Positions 1 through 8,991 of a DNA stretch of 64,000 nt are shown piece after piece (the stretch's first letter is position 1; every line of letters starts with the position of its first letter). The notes below the pieces were generated by a model, which worked only from the letters and a program-made list of their open reading frames with translations, searched no databases and was not told the DNA's origin. Origin of the DNA: Cryobacterium ruanii (GTDB lineage: Bacteria; Actinomycetota; Actinomycetes; Actinomycetales; Microbacteriaceae); contig NZ_SOHK01000005.1 of assembly GCF_004404055.1 (NCBI RefSeq), positions 186,001-250,000 of the forward strand. The letters run 5' to 3'. The position numbers were made by a program, and so were the translations under genes.

Positions 1-719
1 GCCAGGACCGCATCGGCAAGGACTACTTCGCCATGACCATGCGGGGCATCCAGAATTCCGCGCTCGTCATGGTTGTGCTCGGCCTCATTGCAACGGTAGT
101 GGGTGTGGTGGTCGGGGCGATCGCCGGCTACTACCGCGGCACCGTCGACGCCATTCTCATGCGCGTCACCGACGTCTTCATCGTGATTCCCGCCCTTGTC
201 ATCGGCTCCGTCGTCGGCCACTGGTTCGGCAGCCTCGGCGCACCGGTGCTCGCGATCATGCTCGGCTTCTTCTCCTGGATGGGCATCGCCCGGCTGGTGC
301 GCGGCGAATTCCTCTCCCTGCGCGAACGGGAGTTCGTCGAAGCTGCCCGCGTTGCCGGCGCCTCCGACATGCGCATCATCTTCAAGCACATCCTGCCCAA
401 CGCCATGGGTGTCGTCATCGTGTCGGCGACGCTCATCATGGCCTCGGCCATCCTGCTCGAGACGGCGCTGAGCTATCTCGGCTACGGCATCCGCTCTCCC
501 GACGTGTCGCTCGGGCTGCTGATCAGCTCGAACCAGTCGGCCTTCCAGACCCGACCGTGGCTGTTCTGGTGGCCCGGCGCGTTCATCGTGTCGCTCGCGC
601 TGTTGGTGAACTTCGTCGGTGACGGCCTGCGCGACGCTTTTGACCCGCGGCACCGCCGGTTCAAGCTCAGTAAAATGCGCGAAACCCCGCCCGAACCGGA
701 GCTGGAGCCGAAGCCGTGA
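1..719 (+). CDS. Peptide ABC transporter permease, DppC/OppC-like (5' end outside window)
   Basis: Inner-membrane permease subunit of a dipeptide/oligopeptide importer. The frame is open from base 3 and no start is visible, so the gene begins upstream; the first visible residues (QDRIGKDYF) match the conserved stretch before the permease core in DppC/OppC. Several hydrophobic segments follow. The cytoplasmic EAA loop that docks on the ATPase is clear (EAARVAGASDMRIIFKHILP), and the C-terminus GDGLRDAFDPRH is the usual DppC ending. The ATPase gene of the same system probably starts at 1399, but an opposite-strand gene lies between. The substrate cannot be told from the sequence. Confidence 0.9.
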   Translation, partial: QDRIGKDYFAMTMRGIQNSALVMVVLGLIATVVGVVVGAIAGYYRGTVDAILMRVTDVFIVIPALVIGSVVGHWFGSLGAPVLAIMLGFFSWMGIARLVRGEFLSLREREFVEAARVAGASDMRIIFKHILPNAMGVVIVSATLIMASAILLETALSYLGYGIRSPDVSLGLLISSNQSAFQTRPWLFWWPGAFIVSLALLVNFVGDGLRDAFDPRHRRFKLSKMRETPPEPELEPKP

Positions 720-730
720 CGCCGTGCAGC

Positions 731-1339
731 CTAAGAGAGCAGAATGGTCACAACGGATGCCGCAGCGCCCGCCGCCAGCGCCCCCGCGCGACCCCAGGCC
801 CACACGATCGATACCGGAGTCTGGGCGGCGAGGCCGCCGTTTACCCGGCCGCTGCGCTGCAGGGCGTCCCAGCGTGCGCGCACCAGTTGCGCCGCCTCTC
901 CGGACTCACTTCCCGGCAGGTCTCCGGGTCGGGGTGCTCCGGTGAGGTAGGGCACCGGGTCGGTGGTCTTGCGACGTCCGGCGCTGGTCAGGCTGCGGCC
1001 GGGTGCAGGGGCGCAGTACACCGCGAACTTGCGTCCGGGCGTATAGAGGGTGAGCGCGAACTTGGTGTCAACGTGCACGAGCGCCGCCCACGGCACCACG
1101 ATGGTGCGCAGCGGATTGCGAATGGTCACGGCCGTATCGCTCACGCGCAAGTCGGGCCGCCAGAGCATTTCCCAGACGAACAGTATGACGAACAGGGCCG
1201 GAACGACCAACCAGCGATTGGATGCGGTCGGCAGCAGGAACAGGCTCAGCGCGCTGAGCGCAGCCACCGTGGCGAACAGGGCGGCGATAATGCGGTTGAA
1301 CCGCGAGTAGAAGACATTCGGGTCGGCAGCGACGGGCAT
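731..1339 (-). CDS. PH-domain-containing membrane protein
   Basis: A 202-residue protein with two hydrophobic segments near the N-terminus (about residues 17-35 and 43-58), then a bacterial PH-like domain (LRVSDTAVTIRNPLRTIVVPW and following), and a last hydrophobic segment at about 178-200. The layout matches small actinobacterial PH-domain membrane proteins of unknown role. It is transcribed against the flanking peptide-transporter genes, so it is not part of that operon. Its start lies 59 bases from the start of the divergent ATPase gene, and the two may share a promoter region. No catalytic motif is visible. Confidence 0.75.
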   Translation of the reverse strand: MPVAADPNVFYSRFNRIIAALFATVAALSALSLFLLPTASNRWLVVPALFVILFVWEMLWRPDLRVSDTAVTIRNPLRTIVVPWAALVHVDTKFALTLYTPGRKFAVYCAPAPGRSLTSAGRRKTTDPVPYLTGAPRPGDLPGSESGEAAQLVRARWDALQRSGRVNGGLAAQTPVSIVWAWGRAGALAAGAAASVVTILLS

Positions 1340-1398
1340 TCAGCCATCGTGCCAGACTCCGGCCTCAGAAACCGCACGATCGAGGGAAGCAGGATTTC

Positions 1399-3186
1399 AT
1401 GACCGACCAGGTGACGAACACATTCTCCGGCCCCGTGCTTCAGGTGACCGACCTGACCGTGCACTTCGGCGTGGACAACGTCTGGGTGCCAGCCGCGCTC
1501 AATCTGGGCTACTCGATCGAGCGTGGCAAGGTGCTCGCCATCGTCGGCGAGTCCGGCTCGGGCAAGAGCGCCAGTTCGATGGCCATTCTCGACCTGCTCC
1601 CCGAGAACAGTCGCGTCTCCGGCAGCGTCAAGCTCAGCGGTCGGGAACTCATGGGACTGAAGCCCGCGCAGATGCACAGAGTGCGCGGCGGCCAGGTCGC
1701 CATGATCTTTCAGGAGCCGATGACTGCCCTCAACCCGGTGTACACGATCGGATTCCAGATCATTGAAACCCTGCGCGCTCACTTCGGTATGTCGCCGTCG
1801 CAGGCGAGGGCACGTGCCCTGGAACTGCTCGATATGGTCGAACTCCCAGATCCCCTGAAAGCATTCAACTCCTATCCGCACCAACTGTCTGGAGGACAAC
1901 GCCAGCGCGCCATGATCGCCCAGTCCATCTCCTGCGACCCGCAACTGCTCATCGCCGACGAACCCACAACCGCCCTCGATGTGACGGTGCAGGCCGAGAT
2001 CCTTGACCTGCTGCGCAGCCTGCGCGACCGACTCGATAGTGCCATTTTGCTGATCACGCACGACATGGGTGTCGTTGCCGACCTCGCCGATGACATCGCC
2101 GTCATGCGACGGGGCGTCATCGTGGAACGCGGCACGGTCGATCAGATTTTCAACAAACCCAGTCACCCGTACACCATCGCCCTGCTCCAGGCGGTCCCGC
2201 ACCTCGGCCAGCGCGGCGATGAAGCGATCGATATGACCGCGGCGCTGGCCATCGGTACCGACATCGTGGTCGACGCCGTACTTGCCGCTCGCATCGAGGT
2301 CAACGAGCGGCTGGCGAATGAGGCGGCTACTGCAGCCCGGCGTGACAGCCGCGAGGTGGTCGTCAAGTTCGACGATGTCGTCATCGAATACCCTAAACAC
2401 GGTCGAGTCGCGGCTTTTCGCGCCGTCGATCAGGTCAACCTGTTCGTACGCCAAGGCGAGGTGCTCGGGCTTGTGGGAGAGTCGGGTTCCGGCAAAACCA
2501 CCCTCGGTCGCGCCGCCATCGCCCTGCTGCCGATCACCGAGGGCACGCTGCACGTGGCCGGTCATGACATTTCGAAAGCCAGCCGTGACGAGATTCACCG
2601 GCTCCACAAGAGTGTCGGCATCGTCTTTCAAGATCCATCGTCTTCGCTCAACCCCCGGATGCCCATCGGCGACAGCATCGGCGAACCGCTCAAGCTCGCC
2701 AAGGGCTTGAAGGGGGCGGGGCTTAGCGCCGAGGTGGAGCGGCTGCTCGACAGCGTCGAGCTGCCGCGCGCCTACCGCAGCCGCTTTCCACACGAACTGT
2801 CCGGCGGGCAGAAGCAGCGCGTCGGCATCGCCCGCGCGCTCTCGCTCGAGCCGAAAGTGCTCATCGCCGATGAACCGACCAGCGCGCTCGACGTGTCGGT
2901 GCAGGCTCGGGTGCTTCAGCTGATCCAGTCGCTGCAGAGGCAGATGAACTTCGCCTGCCTGTTCATCACTCACGACCTCGCCGTCATCGACGTGCTCGCC
3001 GATCGTATTGCCGTGATGCACCACGGCCGCATAGTCGAAACCGGCACGCGGGATGAGATATTGCGCTACCCGAAAGACCCATACACCCAACGTCTGCTCG
3101 CAGCCGTGCCGATCCCCGACCCGACCGAACAGCGGGCACGCCGCGAACTGCGCCGCGAGTTGCTGGCCGCCGGAAACGATGTTTAG
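1399..3186 (+). CDS. Peptide ABC transporter ATP-binding protein, fused DppD-DppF type
   Basis: Cytoplasmic ATPase of a peptide importer. Two complete ABC domains lie in one 595-residue chain, where many species have two genes (DppD and DppF). Domain 1 has Walker A GESGSGKS (residues 50-57), signature LSGGQRQR and Walker B LLIADEPTTALD. Domain 2 has Walker A GESGSGKT (from about 360), signature LSGGQKQR and Walker B LIADEPTSALD (about 488-498). Each has a Q-loop (FQEPMTALNP, FQDPSSSLNP) and an ITHD switch histidine. The fusion occurs widely in actinobacteria. It most likely serves the permease ending at 719. Confidence 0.93.
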   Translation: MTDQVTNTFSGPVLQVTDLTVHFGVDNVWVPAALNLGYSIERGKVLAIVGESGSGKSASSMAILDLLPENSRVSGSVKLSGRELMGLKPAQMHRVRGGQVAMIFQEPMTALNPVYTIGFQIIETLRAHFGMSPSQARARALELLDMVELPDPLKAFNSYPHQLSGGQRQRAMIAQSISCDPQLLIADEPTTALDVTVQAEILDLLRSLRDRLDSAILLITHDMGVVADLADDIAVMRRGVIVERGTVDQIFNKPSHPYTIALLQAVPHLGQRGDEAIDMTAALAIGTDIVVDAVLAARIEVNERLANEAATAARRDSREVVVKFDDVVIEYPKHGRVAAFRAVDQVNLFVRQGEVLGLVGESGSGKTTLGRAAIALLPITEGTLHVAGHDISKASRDEIHRLHKSVGIVFQDPSSSLNPRMPIGDSIGEPLKLAKGLKGAGLSAEVERLLDSVELPRAYRSRFPHELSGGQKQRVGIARALSLEPKVLIADEPTSALDVSVQARVLQLIQSLQRQMNFACLFITHDLAVIDVLADRIAVMHHGRIVETGTRDEILRYPKDPYTQRLLAAVPIPDPTEQRARRELRRELLAAGNDV

Positions 3187-3223
3187 CCGAGTACGGCCCA
3201 CCGGACCGGTCGAAATCATACGG

Positions 3224-3254
3224 TAGGATAGTACTTTGGGTCACATTATGACCC
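3224..3254 (+). promoter_or_regulatory. Candidate typA promoter -10 with inverted repeat at the start site
   Basis: TAGGAT (3224-3229) fits a -10 element and would place the transcript start near 3236. Immediately after lies a perfect inverted repeat, GGGTCA at 3238-3243 and TGACCC at 3249-3254 with a 5-base spacer, about 65 bases before the typA start. No good -35 is visible. The repeat could be an operator or an RNA hairpin; the regulator is unknown. Confidence 0.35.
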
Positions 3255-3319
3255 CCGGTATCCATTCTTCGTCGCGCGCGAGACTCTGCGGCACTCATTC
3301 TTCGTAAGGATCTATTTTT

Positions 3320-5230
3320 ATGGCGATTGCTACACGCAATAACCTCCGAAATGTTGCAATCGTTGCTCACGTTGACCACGGTAAGACGACGCTGGTCGAC
3401 GCGATGCTCAAGCAGACCGACTCCTTCGCGGACCACTCCCACGTTGAAGAGCGTGCGATGGACTCGAACGAACTCGAGCGCGAAAAGGGCATCACGATTC
3501 TCGCCAAGAACACGGCGGTCTCGTACAAGGGCGTCCACGCGACTGAGGGTCCCATCACCATCAACGTGATCGACACCCCGGGCCACGCTGACTTCGGCGG
3601 CGAGGTCGAACGCGGATTGTCCATGGTCGACGGCGTCGTCCTCCTCGTCGACGCATCCGAGGGCCCGCTGCCGCAGACCCGTTTCGTGCTCCGTAAGGCG
3701 CTCGAAGCCAAACTGCCCGTCATCCTCCTCGTCAACAAGACCGACCGTCCCGACGCGCGCATCGATGAGGTCGTGGCCGAAAGCCAGGACCTCCTCATCG
3801 GCCTCGCGAGCGACATGGCCGACGACTTCCCCGACCTCGACCTCGACGCCGTCCTCGACGTGCCCGTCGTCTATGCGTCGGGCCGCAACGGCGCCGCCAG
3901 CTGGAACAAGCCCGAAGATGGCACCCTGCCCGACAACGACGACCTCGAGCCGCTGTTCGATGCGATCCTCAAGCACATTCCGGCACCGACCTACGATGAC
4001 ACGCACCCGCTTCAGGCCCACGTCACAAACCTCGATGCCTCGCCGTTCCTTGGCCGCCTCGCACTGCTGCGAATCTTCCAGGGCACCATCAAGAAGGGCC
4101 AGACCGTGGCCTGGGTGCAGCAGGACGGCACCGTCAGCAACGTGAAGATCACCGAGCTGCTCATCACCAAGGCGCTGGACCGCTACCCCACTGAAAGCGC
4201 CGGCCCCGGCGACATCGTGGCAGTGGCCGGTATCGAGAACATCACCATCGGTGAGACCCTCGCCGACCCCGACGACGTACGCCCGTTGCCGACCATCACG
4301 GTCGACGATCCGGCCATTTCGATGACCATCGGCACGAACACCTCACCGCTCATGGGTAAGGTCAAAGGCCACAAGCTCACCGCCCGCATGGTCAAGGACC
4401 GGCTCGACCGCGAACTCGTCGGTAACGTCTCGCTCAAGGTCGTCGACATCGGACGCCCGGACGCCTGGGAGGTGCAGGGCCGTGGAGAACTGGCCCTCGC
4501 CATCCTGGTCGAGCAGATGCGTCGCGAAGGATTCGAACTTACCGTCGGCAAGCCGCAGGTAGTGGTGAAGCGCGTCGACGGCAAGGTCCACGAGCCGTTC
4601 GAACACCTCACCATCGATGCACCCGAAGAATACCTCGGCGCCATCACACAGCTGCTCGCCGCCCGCAAGGGTCGCATGGAGAACATGGCCAACCACGGCA
4701 CCGGCTGGGTTCGCATGGAATTCATCGTCCCGTCGCGCGGCCTGATCGGCTTCCGCACGCAGTTCCTCACGGACACGCGCGGTACCGGTATCGCCAACGC
4801 AATTTTGCACGGTTACGAGCCCTGGGCCGGAACGATCAACACCCGCACGAACGGTTCCATTGTGGCCGACCGTTCCGGCGCGGTTACTCCGTTCGCGATC
4901 ATCAACCTGCAGGAGCGCATGTCGTTCTTCGTGCAGCCGACCTCCGAGGTCTACGAAGGCATGGTCATCGGCGAGAACTCGCGCGCCGACGACATGGACG
5001 TGAACATCACCAAGGAAAAGAAACTGACCAACATGCGTCAGTCCAGCTCCGACACGTTCGAGTCGATGACGCCGCCCAAGCAGCTCTCGCTCGAGCAGTG
5101 CCTTGAATTCGCTCGTGAAGATGAGTGCGTCGAGGTCACCCCGGCCGCCGTGCGTATTCGCAAGGTGGAGCTCACCGCCGCCGCTCGCTCGCGCCAGGTT
5201 TCGCGCGTGAAGAAGATGGACGCAAACTAA
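3320..5230 (+). CDS. typA: Ribosome-associated GTPase TypA/BipA
   Basis: Translational GTPase that binds the ribosome and helps 50S assembly and stress adaptation. The G motifs are intact: G1 AHVDHGKTT (residues 16-24), switch region REKGITI, G3 DTPGHADF and G4 NKTD. The EF-G-like domains and the BipA-specific C-terminal domain follow. At 636 residues it is somewhat longer than E. coli BipA (about 607), with a basic C-terminal tail. The ATG at 3320 follows TAAGGATC, a plausible ribosome site. From memory, typA (Rv1165) also opens the corresponding mycobacterial gene block. Confidence 0.97.
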   Translation: MAIATRNNLRNVAIVAHVDHGKTTLVDAMLKQTDSFADHSHVEERAMDSNELEREKGITILAKNTAVSYKGVHATEGPITINVIDTPGHADFGGEVERGLSMVDGVVLLVDASEGPLPQTRFVLRKALEAKLPVILLVNKTDRPDARIDEVVAESQDLLIGLASDMADDFPDLDLDAVLDVPVVYASGRNGAASWNKPEDGTLPDNDDLEPLFDAILKHIPAPTYDDTHPLQAHVTNLDASPFLGRLALLRIFQGTIKKGQTVAWVQQDGTVSNVKITELLITKALDRYPTESAGPGDIVAVAGIENITIGETLADPDDVRPLPTITVDDPAISMTIGTNTSPLMGKVKGHKLTARMVKDRLDRELVGNVSLKVVDIGRPDAWEVQGRGELALAILVEQMRREGFELTVGKPQVVVKRVDGKVHEPFEHLTIDAPEEYLGAITQLLAARKGRMENMANHGTGWVRMEFIVPSRGLIGFRTQFLTDTRGTGIANAILHGYEPWAGTINTRTNGSIVADRSGAVTPFAIINLQERMSFFVQPTSEVYEGMVIGENSRADDMDVNITKEKKLTNMRQSSSDTFESMTPPKQLSLEQCLEFAREDECVEVTPAAVRIRKVELTAAARSRQVSRVKKMDAN

Positions 5231-5249
5231 CCCGCACCTGCTTCCCTGG

Positions 5250-5278
5250 AACCCTCGCAGCATCTGCTGCGGGGGTTT
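5250..5278 (+). terminator. Intrinsic terminator after typA
   Basis: A GC-rich stem (5250-5262 pairing with 5265-5277, one G-T wobble, tight loop) directly follows the typA stop and runs into TTT. The T run is short. Because typA and efeB converge here, the hairpin could act in both directions. Confidence 0.6.
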
Positions 5279-5398
5279 CCCGCGTTAAGCATCGAAGACC
5301 CGTGAGTTTGTACCATCCAGCCGTGAGTATGCGTTCGACATAAACCTATCAACGCCTTGAAGCTCACGGCCCGGCGAACGGATATGTCCCACCGTGTG

Positions 5399-6763
5399 TC
5401 ACGCGAAGAGGGGCGCGCCCACGTAGCTTCCTTCAGCAGTGCCGGCCGGAACGGCGAACAGGGCGCTTCCGACGTGCCGAATGTACTCGTTGAGGGCATC
5501 GTGCCTGGCCAGGTTCAGCTGCACCGCGGTGAACTGGGCCGGCGACCGCTGAAAGCTGATGAAGAACAGCCCGGCCTCGAGCCGCCCCAGGTCGTCATTA
5601 CCATCGACGAAGTTGTAGCCGCGACGCAGCAGCTTCATGCCCTGGTTCTGGCTCGGATGCGCGAGCCGCACATGCGCGGCGGCACCGATGAGCGGCTGGT
5701 CCTCCCGCCCGGCGAGCGTGAAGTCGGGCTCGCTGAACTCGGTGCCGCCGGAGAGCGGCGCGCCAGCGCCCTTGGTGCGGCCGAACACCGCCTCCTGCTC
5801 GCGCAGGATCGTGCGATCCCAGGTCTCAATGGTCATGCGGATGCGCCGCGCCACCAGGTAGGATCCACCGGCCAGCCAGGCCGGCCCGTCGGCCGCAGCC
5901 ACCCAGACCTGGTCGGTTACCACCCCGGGCTCCTCCGCCTTGATGTTGGACGTGCCGTCCTTGAACCCGAACAGGTTGCGCGGAGTGGACTGAGTCGTTG
6001 ACGTCGATGAGGTGCGCCCGAACCCGAGCTGGGACCAGCGCAGGGCGGCTCGACCGAACGCGATGCGGGACAGGTTGCGAATCGCGTGCACGGCCACTTG
6101 GGGGTCGTTCGAGCAGGCTTGGATGCACAGGTCACCGTCGCTGCGCCCGTCATCGAGGTCGTCGCCGGGAAAATGCGGGAGCGGCGTCAGATCGGCCGGT
6201 CGGCGGCCGATGATGCCGAAGCGATCGACACCATCCGCTGTCTCAAACAGGGTCGGGCCGAACCCGAACGTGATCGTGAGACCCGCCGTGGGTAGCCCCT
6301 GGGCCTCACCGGTGTCCTCGGGCGGCGCGTCGTAGGGCCCGTTGACGGCGCCATACTCGCCGATATCCTGCCCGGCGGCCATCGCGGCGGCCGCGACCGT
6401 CCAGTCCTGCAGCAGCTCGATCAGCTGGGCGCGCGTGGTGCCGGCGGAGACGTCGAAGGCGGCAAAGTGCAAGCGATCCTGTGCTGGCGTGACGATGCCG
6501 GCCTGGTGGCTGCCATAGAACGGGTAGACCGCCGAAGCGGATGCCTCTTCCGATCCCGCCGCCAGCGCAGTTCTGTCCCCGGCTACACCGAGCCCGATCC
6601 CGGCGACGCTGGCCCCGGCGAGTCCGAGTAGCCCGCGCCGCGACAGTCTGTGTGCTGGCGCTGCCGGAGCTGCGGAGGCGGGGTTGGAGGGCCCCGCGCT
6701 CGACGCGGCGCCGGATTCGGCCTTCTTACCGCGCGTGCTGGTGTTTTTTAGGCTGCGCCTCAC
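5399..6763 (-). CDS. efeB: Deferrochelatase/DyP-type peroxidase EfeB
   Basis: Heme-dependent peroxidase of the EfeUOB iron-uptake system, exported folded by the Tat pathway. The N-terminus carries a twin-arginine signal (SRRGLLG, arginines at 42-43, then a hydrophobic stretch); the signature GFKDG (the GxxDG motif of DyP peroxidases) is at about 266-270. At 454 residues it is slightly long because about 40 residues precede the Tat motif. The GTG start (6761-6763) overlaps the efeO stop by 4 bases, so translation is probably coupled. It is the last gene of an efeU-efeO-efeB operon. Its part in heme iron extraction versus peroxide-driven iron oxidation is known only for the family. Confidence 0.93.
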   Translation of the reverse strand: MRRSLKNTSTRGKKAESGAASSAGPSNPASAAPAAPAHRLSRRGLLGLAGASVAGIGLGVAGDRTALAAGSEEASASAVYPFYGSHQAGIVTPAQDRLHFAAFDVSAGTTRAQLIELLQDWTVAAAAMAAGQDIGEYGAVNGPYDAPPEDTGEAQGLPTAGLTITFGFGPTLFETADGVDRFGIIGRRPADLTPLPHFPGDDLDDGRSDGDLCIQACSNDPQVAVHAIRNLSRIAFGRAALRWSQLGFGRTSSTSTTQSTPRNLFGFKDGTSNIKAEEPGVVTDQVWVAAADGPAWLAGGSYLVARRIRMTIETWDRTILREQEAVFGRTKGAGAPLSGGTEFSEPDFTLAGREDQPLIGAAAHVRLAHPSQNQGMKLLRRGYNFVDGNDDLGRLEAGLFFISFQRSPAQFTAVQLNLARHDALNEYIRHVGSALFAVPAGTAEGSYVGAPLFA

Positions 6764-7929
6764 AGTACGAGCGCGGCGGTGAGCCCATTCAGCGGCTCGC
6801 CGACGGCGTTGACCTGATCCGCGAGGGCGCGTATCTCAGCGGGAGTGAGGTCGGTGTAGAGCTTGAACCCGTCGCCGACGCGCTGGGCGTCGAGCAGCGT
6901 TTGCAGGGAGGCGAATTCGGTGTCGAGTGAAGTGGCCAGCTCGGCATGCGTTTTCAGTAGGATCGGACGAACCCCGTCGTAGAGCACCTTGGCTCCGTCG
7001 ACGTTGGCCTGAAAGTCCCAGAGGTCGGTGTGCGACCAGGTCTCTTCCTCCCCGGTGACCTTGCCCGTGGCGACTTCGTCGAGCAGGCCGATCGCGCCAT
7101 TGGTGCGCTGCGACAGGGTGAACGTCAGTCCCTCCACCTTGTCTTGCAGGGTCGCGGTGTCGGCGACCAGCTGCCGGGTGAGCGCCGCTCGCTTCTCCGC
7201 GCTGTAGGCCTCGAAGCCGGATTCAGCGTCCTGTGGCCAGAGGTCCTTCTCGATCGCGTGCCAGCCGGTCCAGTTCTGGCCCTCTTCGAGGTCGGCCTCG
7301 CGCAGGTCGAGCTTCGGGTCGAGGTCTCCGAAGGATTCCGCGATGGTCTCCACCCGCTCCCAGTGCACCCGAGTCGAGGCGTACAGGCTGCGGGCCGTGT
7401 CGTCGTCCCTACTTTCATAGGCGGCGGCGAAAGAGTCGGTGCCGGTGACGAGCTGGTCGATCTGATCACTGACGTACGAGGAGTAGCTGGTGTTGGCGGT
7501 GTCGATCTGGGCTGCAAGGTCGACGTCCATGGTGGCGGCGGCATCCGTTTTGGTGGCGGTGAATTCGGCCTTGCCGACGCCGTCACCGGTCATGCCCGGT
7601 TTGCAGGCGGTGAAGTAGCTGCCGGCGTCGAGCTGCACCACGAGGTCGCGGCTGAGCCCCGGACCGATGTTCTCCGCCTCCCCGACGATGCGCAGGCCGT
7701 CGTCGGCGAGCAGGTAGAACTCGGTCACCTGATCACCGGAATTGGTGACCGTGAAACGGATGCTGCCGGCCGGCGCTTCATTCGCAGATATCGCGCAATC
7801 CGCCGCGCTGCTGTCTACGGTGATCGCCGTGTGCGAGGCAGCTTGGTTGTTTGCGACGCAGCCGCTGAGCAGGCTAACGCCGAGAACACCGACGCCGAGC
7901 AGGCGGGCATAACGCAACACACGAGGCAT
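6760..7929 (-). CDS. efeO: Iron uptake lipoprotein EfeO (cupredoxin plus imelysin/M75 domain)
   Basis: Extracytoplasmic iron-binding component of EfeUOB. The N-terminus is a lipoprotein signal with lipobox LLSGC (Cys about 24), followed by a cupredoxin-like domain and a C-terminal M75/imelysin domain with its HxxE metal motif (HAIE at 224-227, in WTGWHAIEKDLW). The length of 389 residues is normal. It lies 28 bases downstream of efeU and overlaps efeB by 4 bases. By analogy it captures iron and hands it to the EfeU permease. Confidence 0.94.
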   Translation of the reverse strand: MPRVLRYARLLGVGVLGVSLLSGCVANNQAASHTAITVDSSAADCAISANEAPAGSIRFTVTNSGDQVTEFYLLADDGLRIVGEAENIGPGLSRDLVVQLDAGSYFTACKPGMTGDGVGKAEFTATKTDAAATMDVDLAAQIDTANTSYSSYVSDQIDQLVTGTDSFAAAYESRDDDTARSLYASTRVHWERVETIAESFGDLDPKLDLREADLEEGQNWTGWHAIEKDLWPQDAESGFEAYSAEKRAALTRQLVADTATLQDKVEGLTFTLSQRTNGAIGLLDEVATGKVTGEEETWSHTDLWDFQANVDGAKVLYDGVRPILLKTHAELATSLDTEFASLQTLLDAQRVGDGFKLYTDLTPAEIRALADQVNAVGEPLNGLTAALVL

Positions 7930-7957
7930 GAAGATCCTTTTTCAGAGAAACGAGAAA

Positions 7958-8827
7958 TTAGTGCGCGGCAACCGGCACGGACATCGGCGTCCGGGGTGCG
8001 GCCTCAACCGGGCGGGAGCTGGTGCGACCGCGGCGGCTCTTGCTGATGAAGAGGGTCAGGGTGGGCACGGCATAGGCCAGCCAGACGAACATCTCCAGCC
8101 AGGTGGTGGCGGGGGAGAAATTCAGGGTGCCCTTGAGCAGCGTGCCGTACCAGCTGTCCGGCGGCACGGCAGCGCTCACGTTGAAGGCGAGAGCGTGCAG
8201 GCCCGGCAGGAAGCCGGCTTCCTGCAGGTCGTGCACGCCGTAGGAGAGTACGCCCGCAGCGACGATGATGAGAATCGCGCCGGTATAGGTGAAGAACTTC
8301 GACAGGTTGATCTTGAGCATGCCCGCGTAAATCAGTGCGCCGAGGCCGATCGCCGTCGCGATGCCGAGGGCCGCACCGATCAGCGGCATGGTCGTTGCAC
8401 CGGTGGCCTGCACGGCGGCCCAGATGAACAGGGCGGTCTCGATGCCCTCACGGCCGACCGCGAGAAAGGCGACGAGAACGAGGCCGAGGCCGGTGCCGAC
8501 GAGGTGCTTGTCGATGTTGCCCTGCAGGTGACCCTTGAGGTCGCGTGCGGTGCGCAGCATCCAGAACACCATCCAGGTCACCAGGCCGGTCGCGACAATT
8601 GAGAGTACGCCTCCGATGGTCTCCTGTGCGGTGAACGACAGCCCGTAGGTACCGTAGGTGAGCAAAGCGCCGATGCCGAGAGCGAGAAGCACGGCCAGGC
8701 CCACGCCGATCCAGATGCGCGGCAGCACGTCACGACGGTTGATTTTAACGAGGTAAGCGATGAGGATCGTCACGATCAACGCGGCCTCAAGGCCTTCGCG
8801 CAGGCCGATCAGGTAGTTTGCGAGCAC
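7958..8827 (-). CDS. efeU: Iron permease EfeU, FTR1 family
   Basis: Inner-membrane iron channel of the FTR1/Ftr1p family. The two REXXE iron-binding motifs are present: REGLE at 10-14 and REGIE at about 126-130, each at the edge of a hydrophobic helix; about seven membrane segments are visible in 289 residues. The GTG start at 8827 has a good Shine-Dalgarno (AAGGA) upstream. It is the first gene of the efeUOB operon, with a DtxR/IdeR-like box about 50 bases upstream, which fits iron-repressed expression. Confidence 0.95.
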   Translation of the reverse strand: MLANYLIGLREGLEAALIVTILIAYLVKINRRDVLPRIWIGVGLAVLLALGIGALLTYGTYGLSFTAQETIGGVLSIVATGLVTWMVFWMLRTARDLKGHLQGNIDKHLVGTGLGLVLVAFLAVGREGIETALFIWAAVQATGATTMPLIGAALGIATAIGLGALIYAGMLKINLSKFFTYTGAILIIVAAGVLSYGVHDLQEAGFLPGLHALAFNVSAAVPPDSWYGTLLKGTLNFSPATTWLEMFVWLAYAVPTLTLFISKSRRGRTSSRPVEAAPRTPMSVPVAAH

Positions 8828-8875
8828 AGGTTTCCTTGAATGGTTCGGGCGATAGTTTCGGGTGAAAAAATTTGG

Positions 8876-8894
8876 TAAGGCTATCCTTACCGAA
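8876..8894. promoter_or_regulatory. DtxR/IdeR-type iron box upstream of efeU
   Basis: The 19 bases match the DtxR/IdeR consensus TWAGGTTAGSCTAACCTWA at 15 positions by my count. They sit within a perfect 7-base inverted repeat (GGTAAGG at 8874-8880, CCTTACC at 8885-8891, spacer CTAT). The site is about 49-67 bases before the efeU start, where Fe2+-loaded repressor would block transcription. The box also lies about 100 bases before the divergent gene at 8992. Binding is inferred. Confidence 0.7.
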
Positions 8895-8991
8895 ATCGAC
8901 TCTAGTCGGAACGACGCGAGCGTGTCTAGTTATGGTTTGATTCGGGCACAGGTATTACCCAGCAAGATGAATTGCCAGCAGAGCAGAAACG

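Noticed and set aside
1246..3219. 657-codon open frame antisense to the fused ABC ATPase
   Set aside because: The plus strand has a complete, motif-rich double ABC protein; the antisense reading is a GC-bias shadow with no domain.
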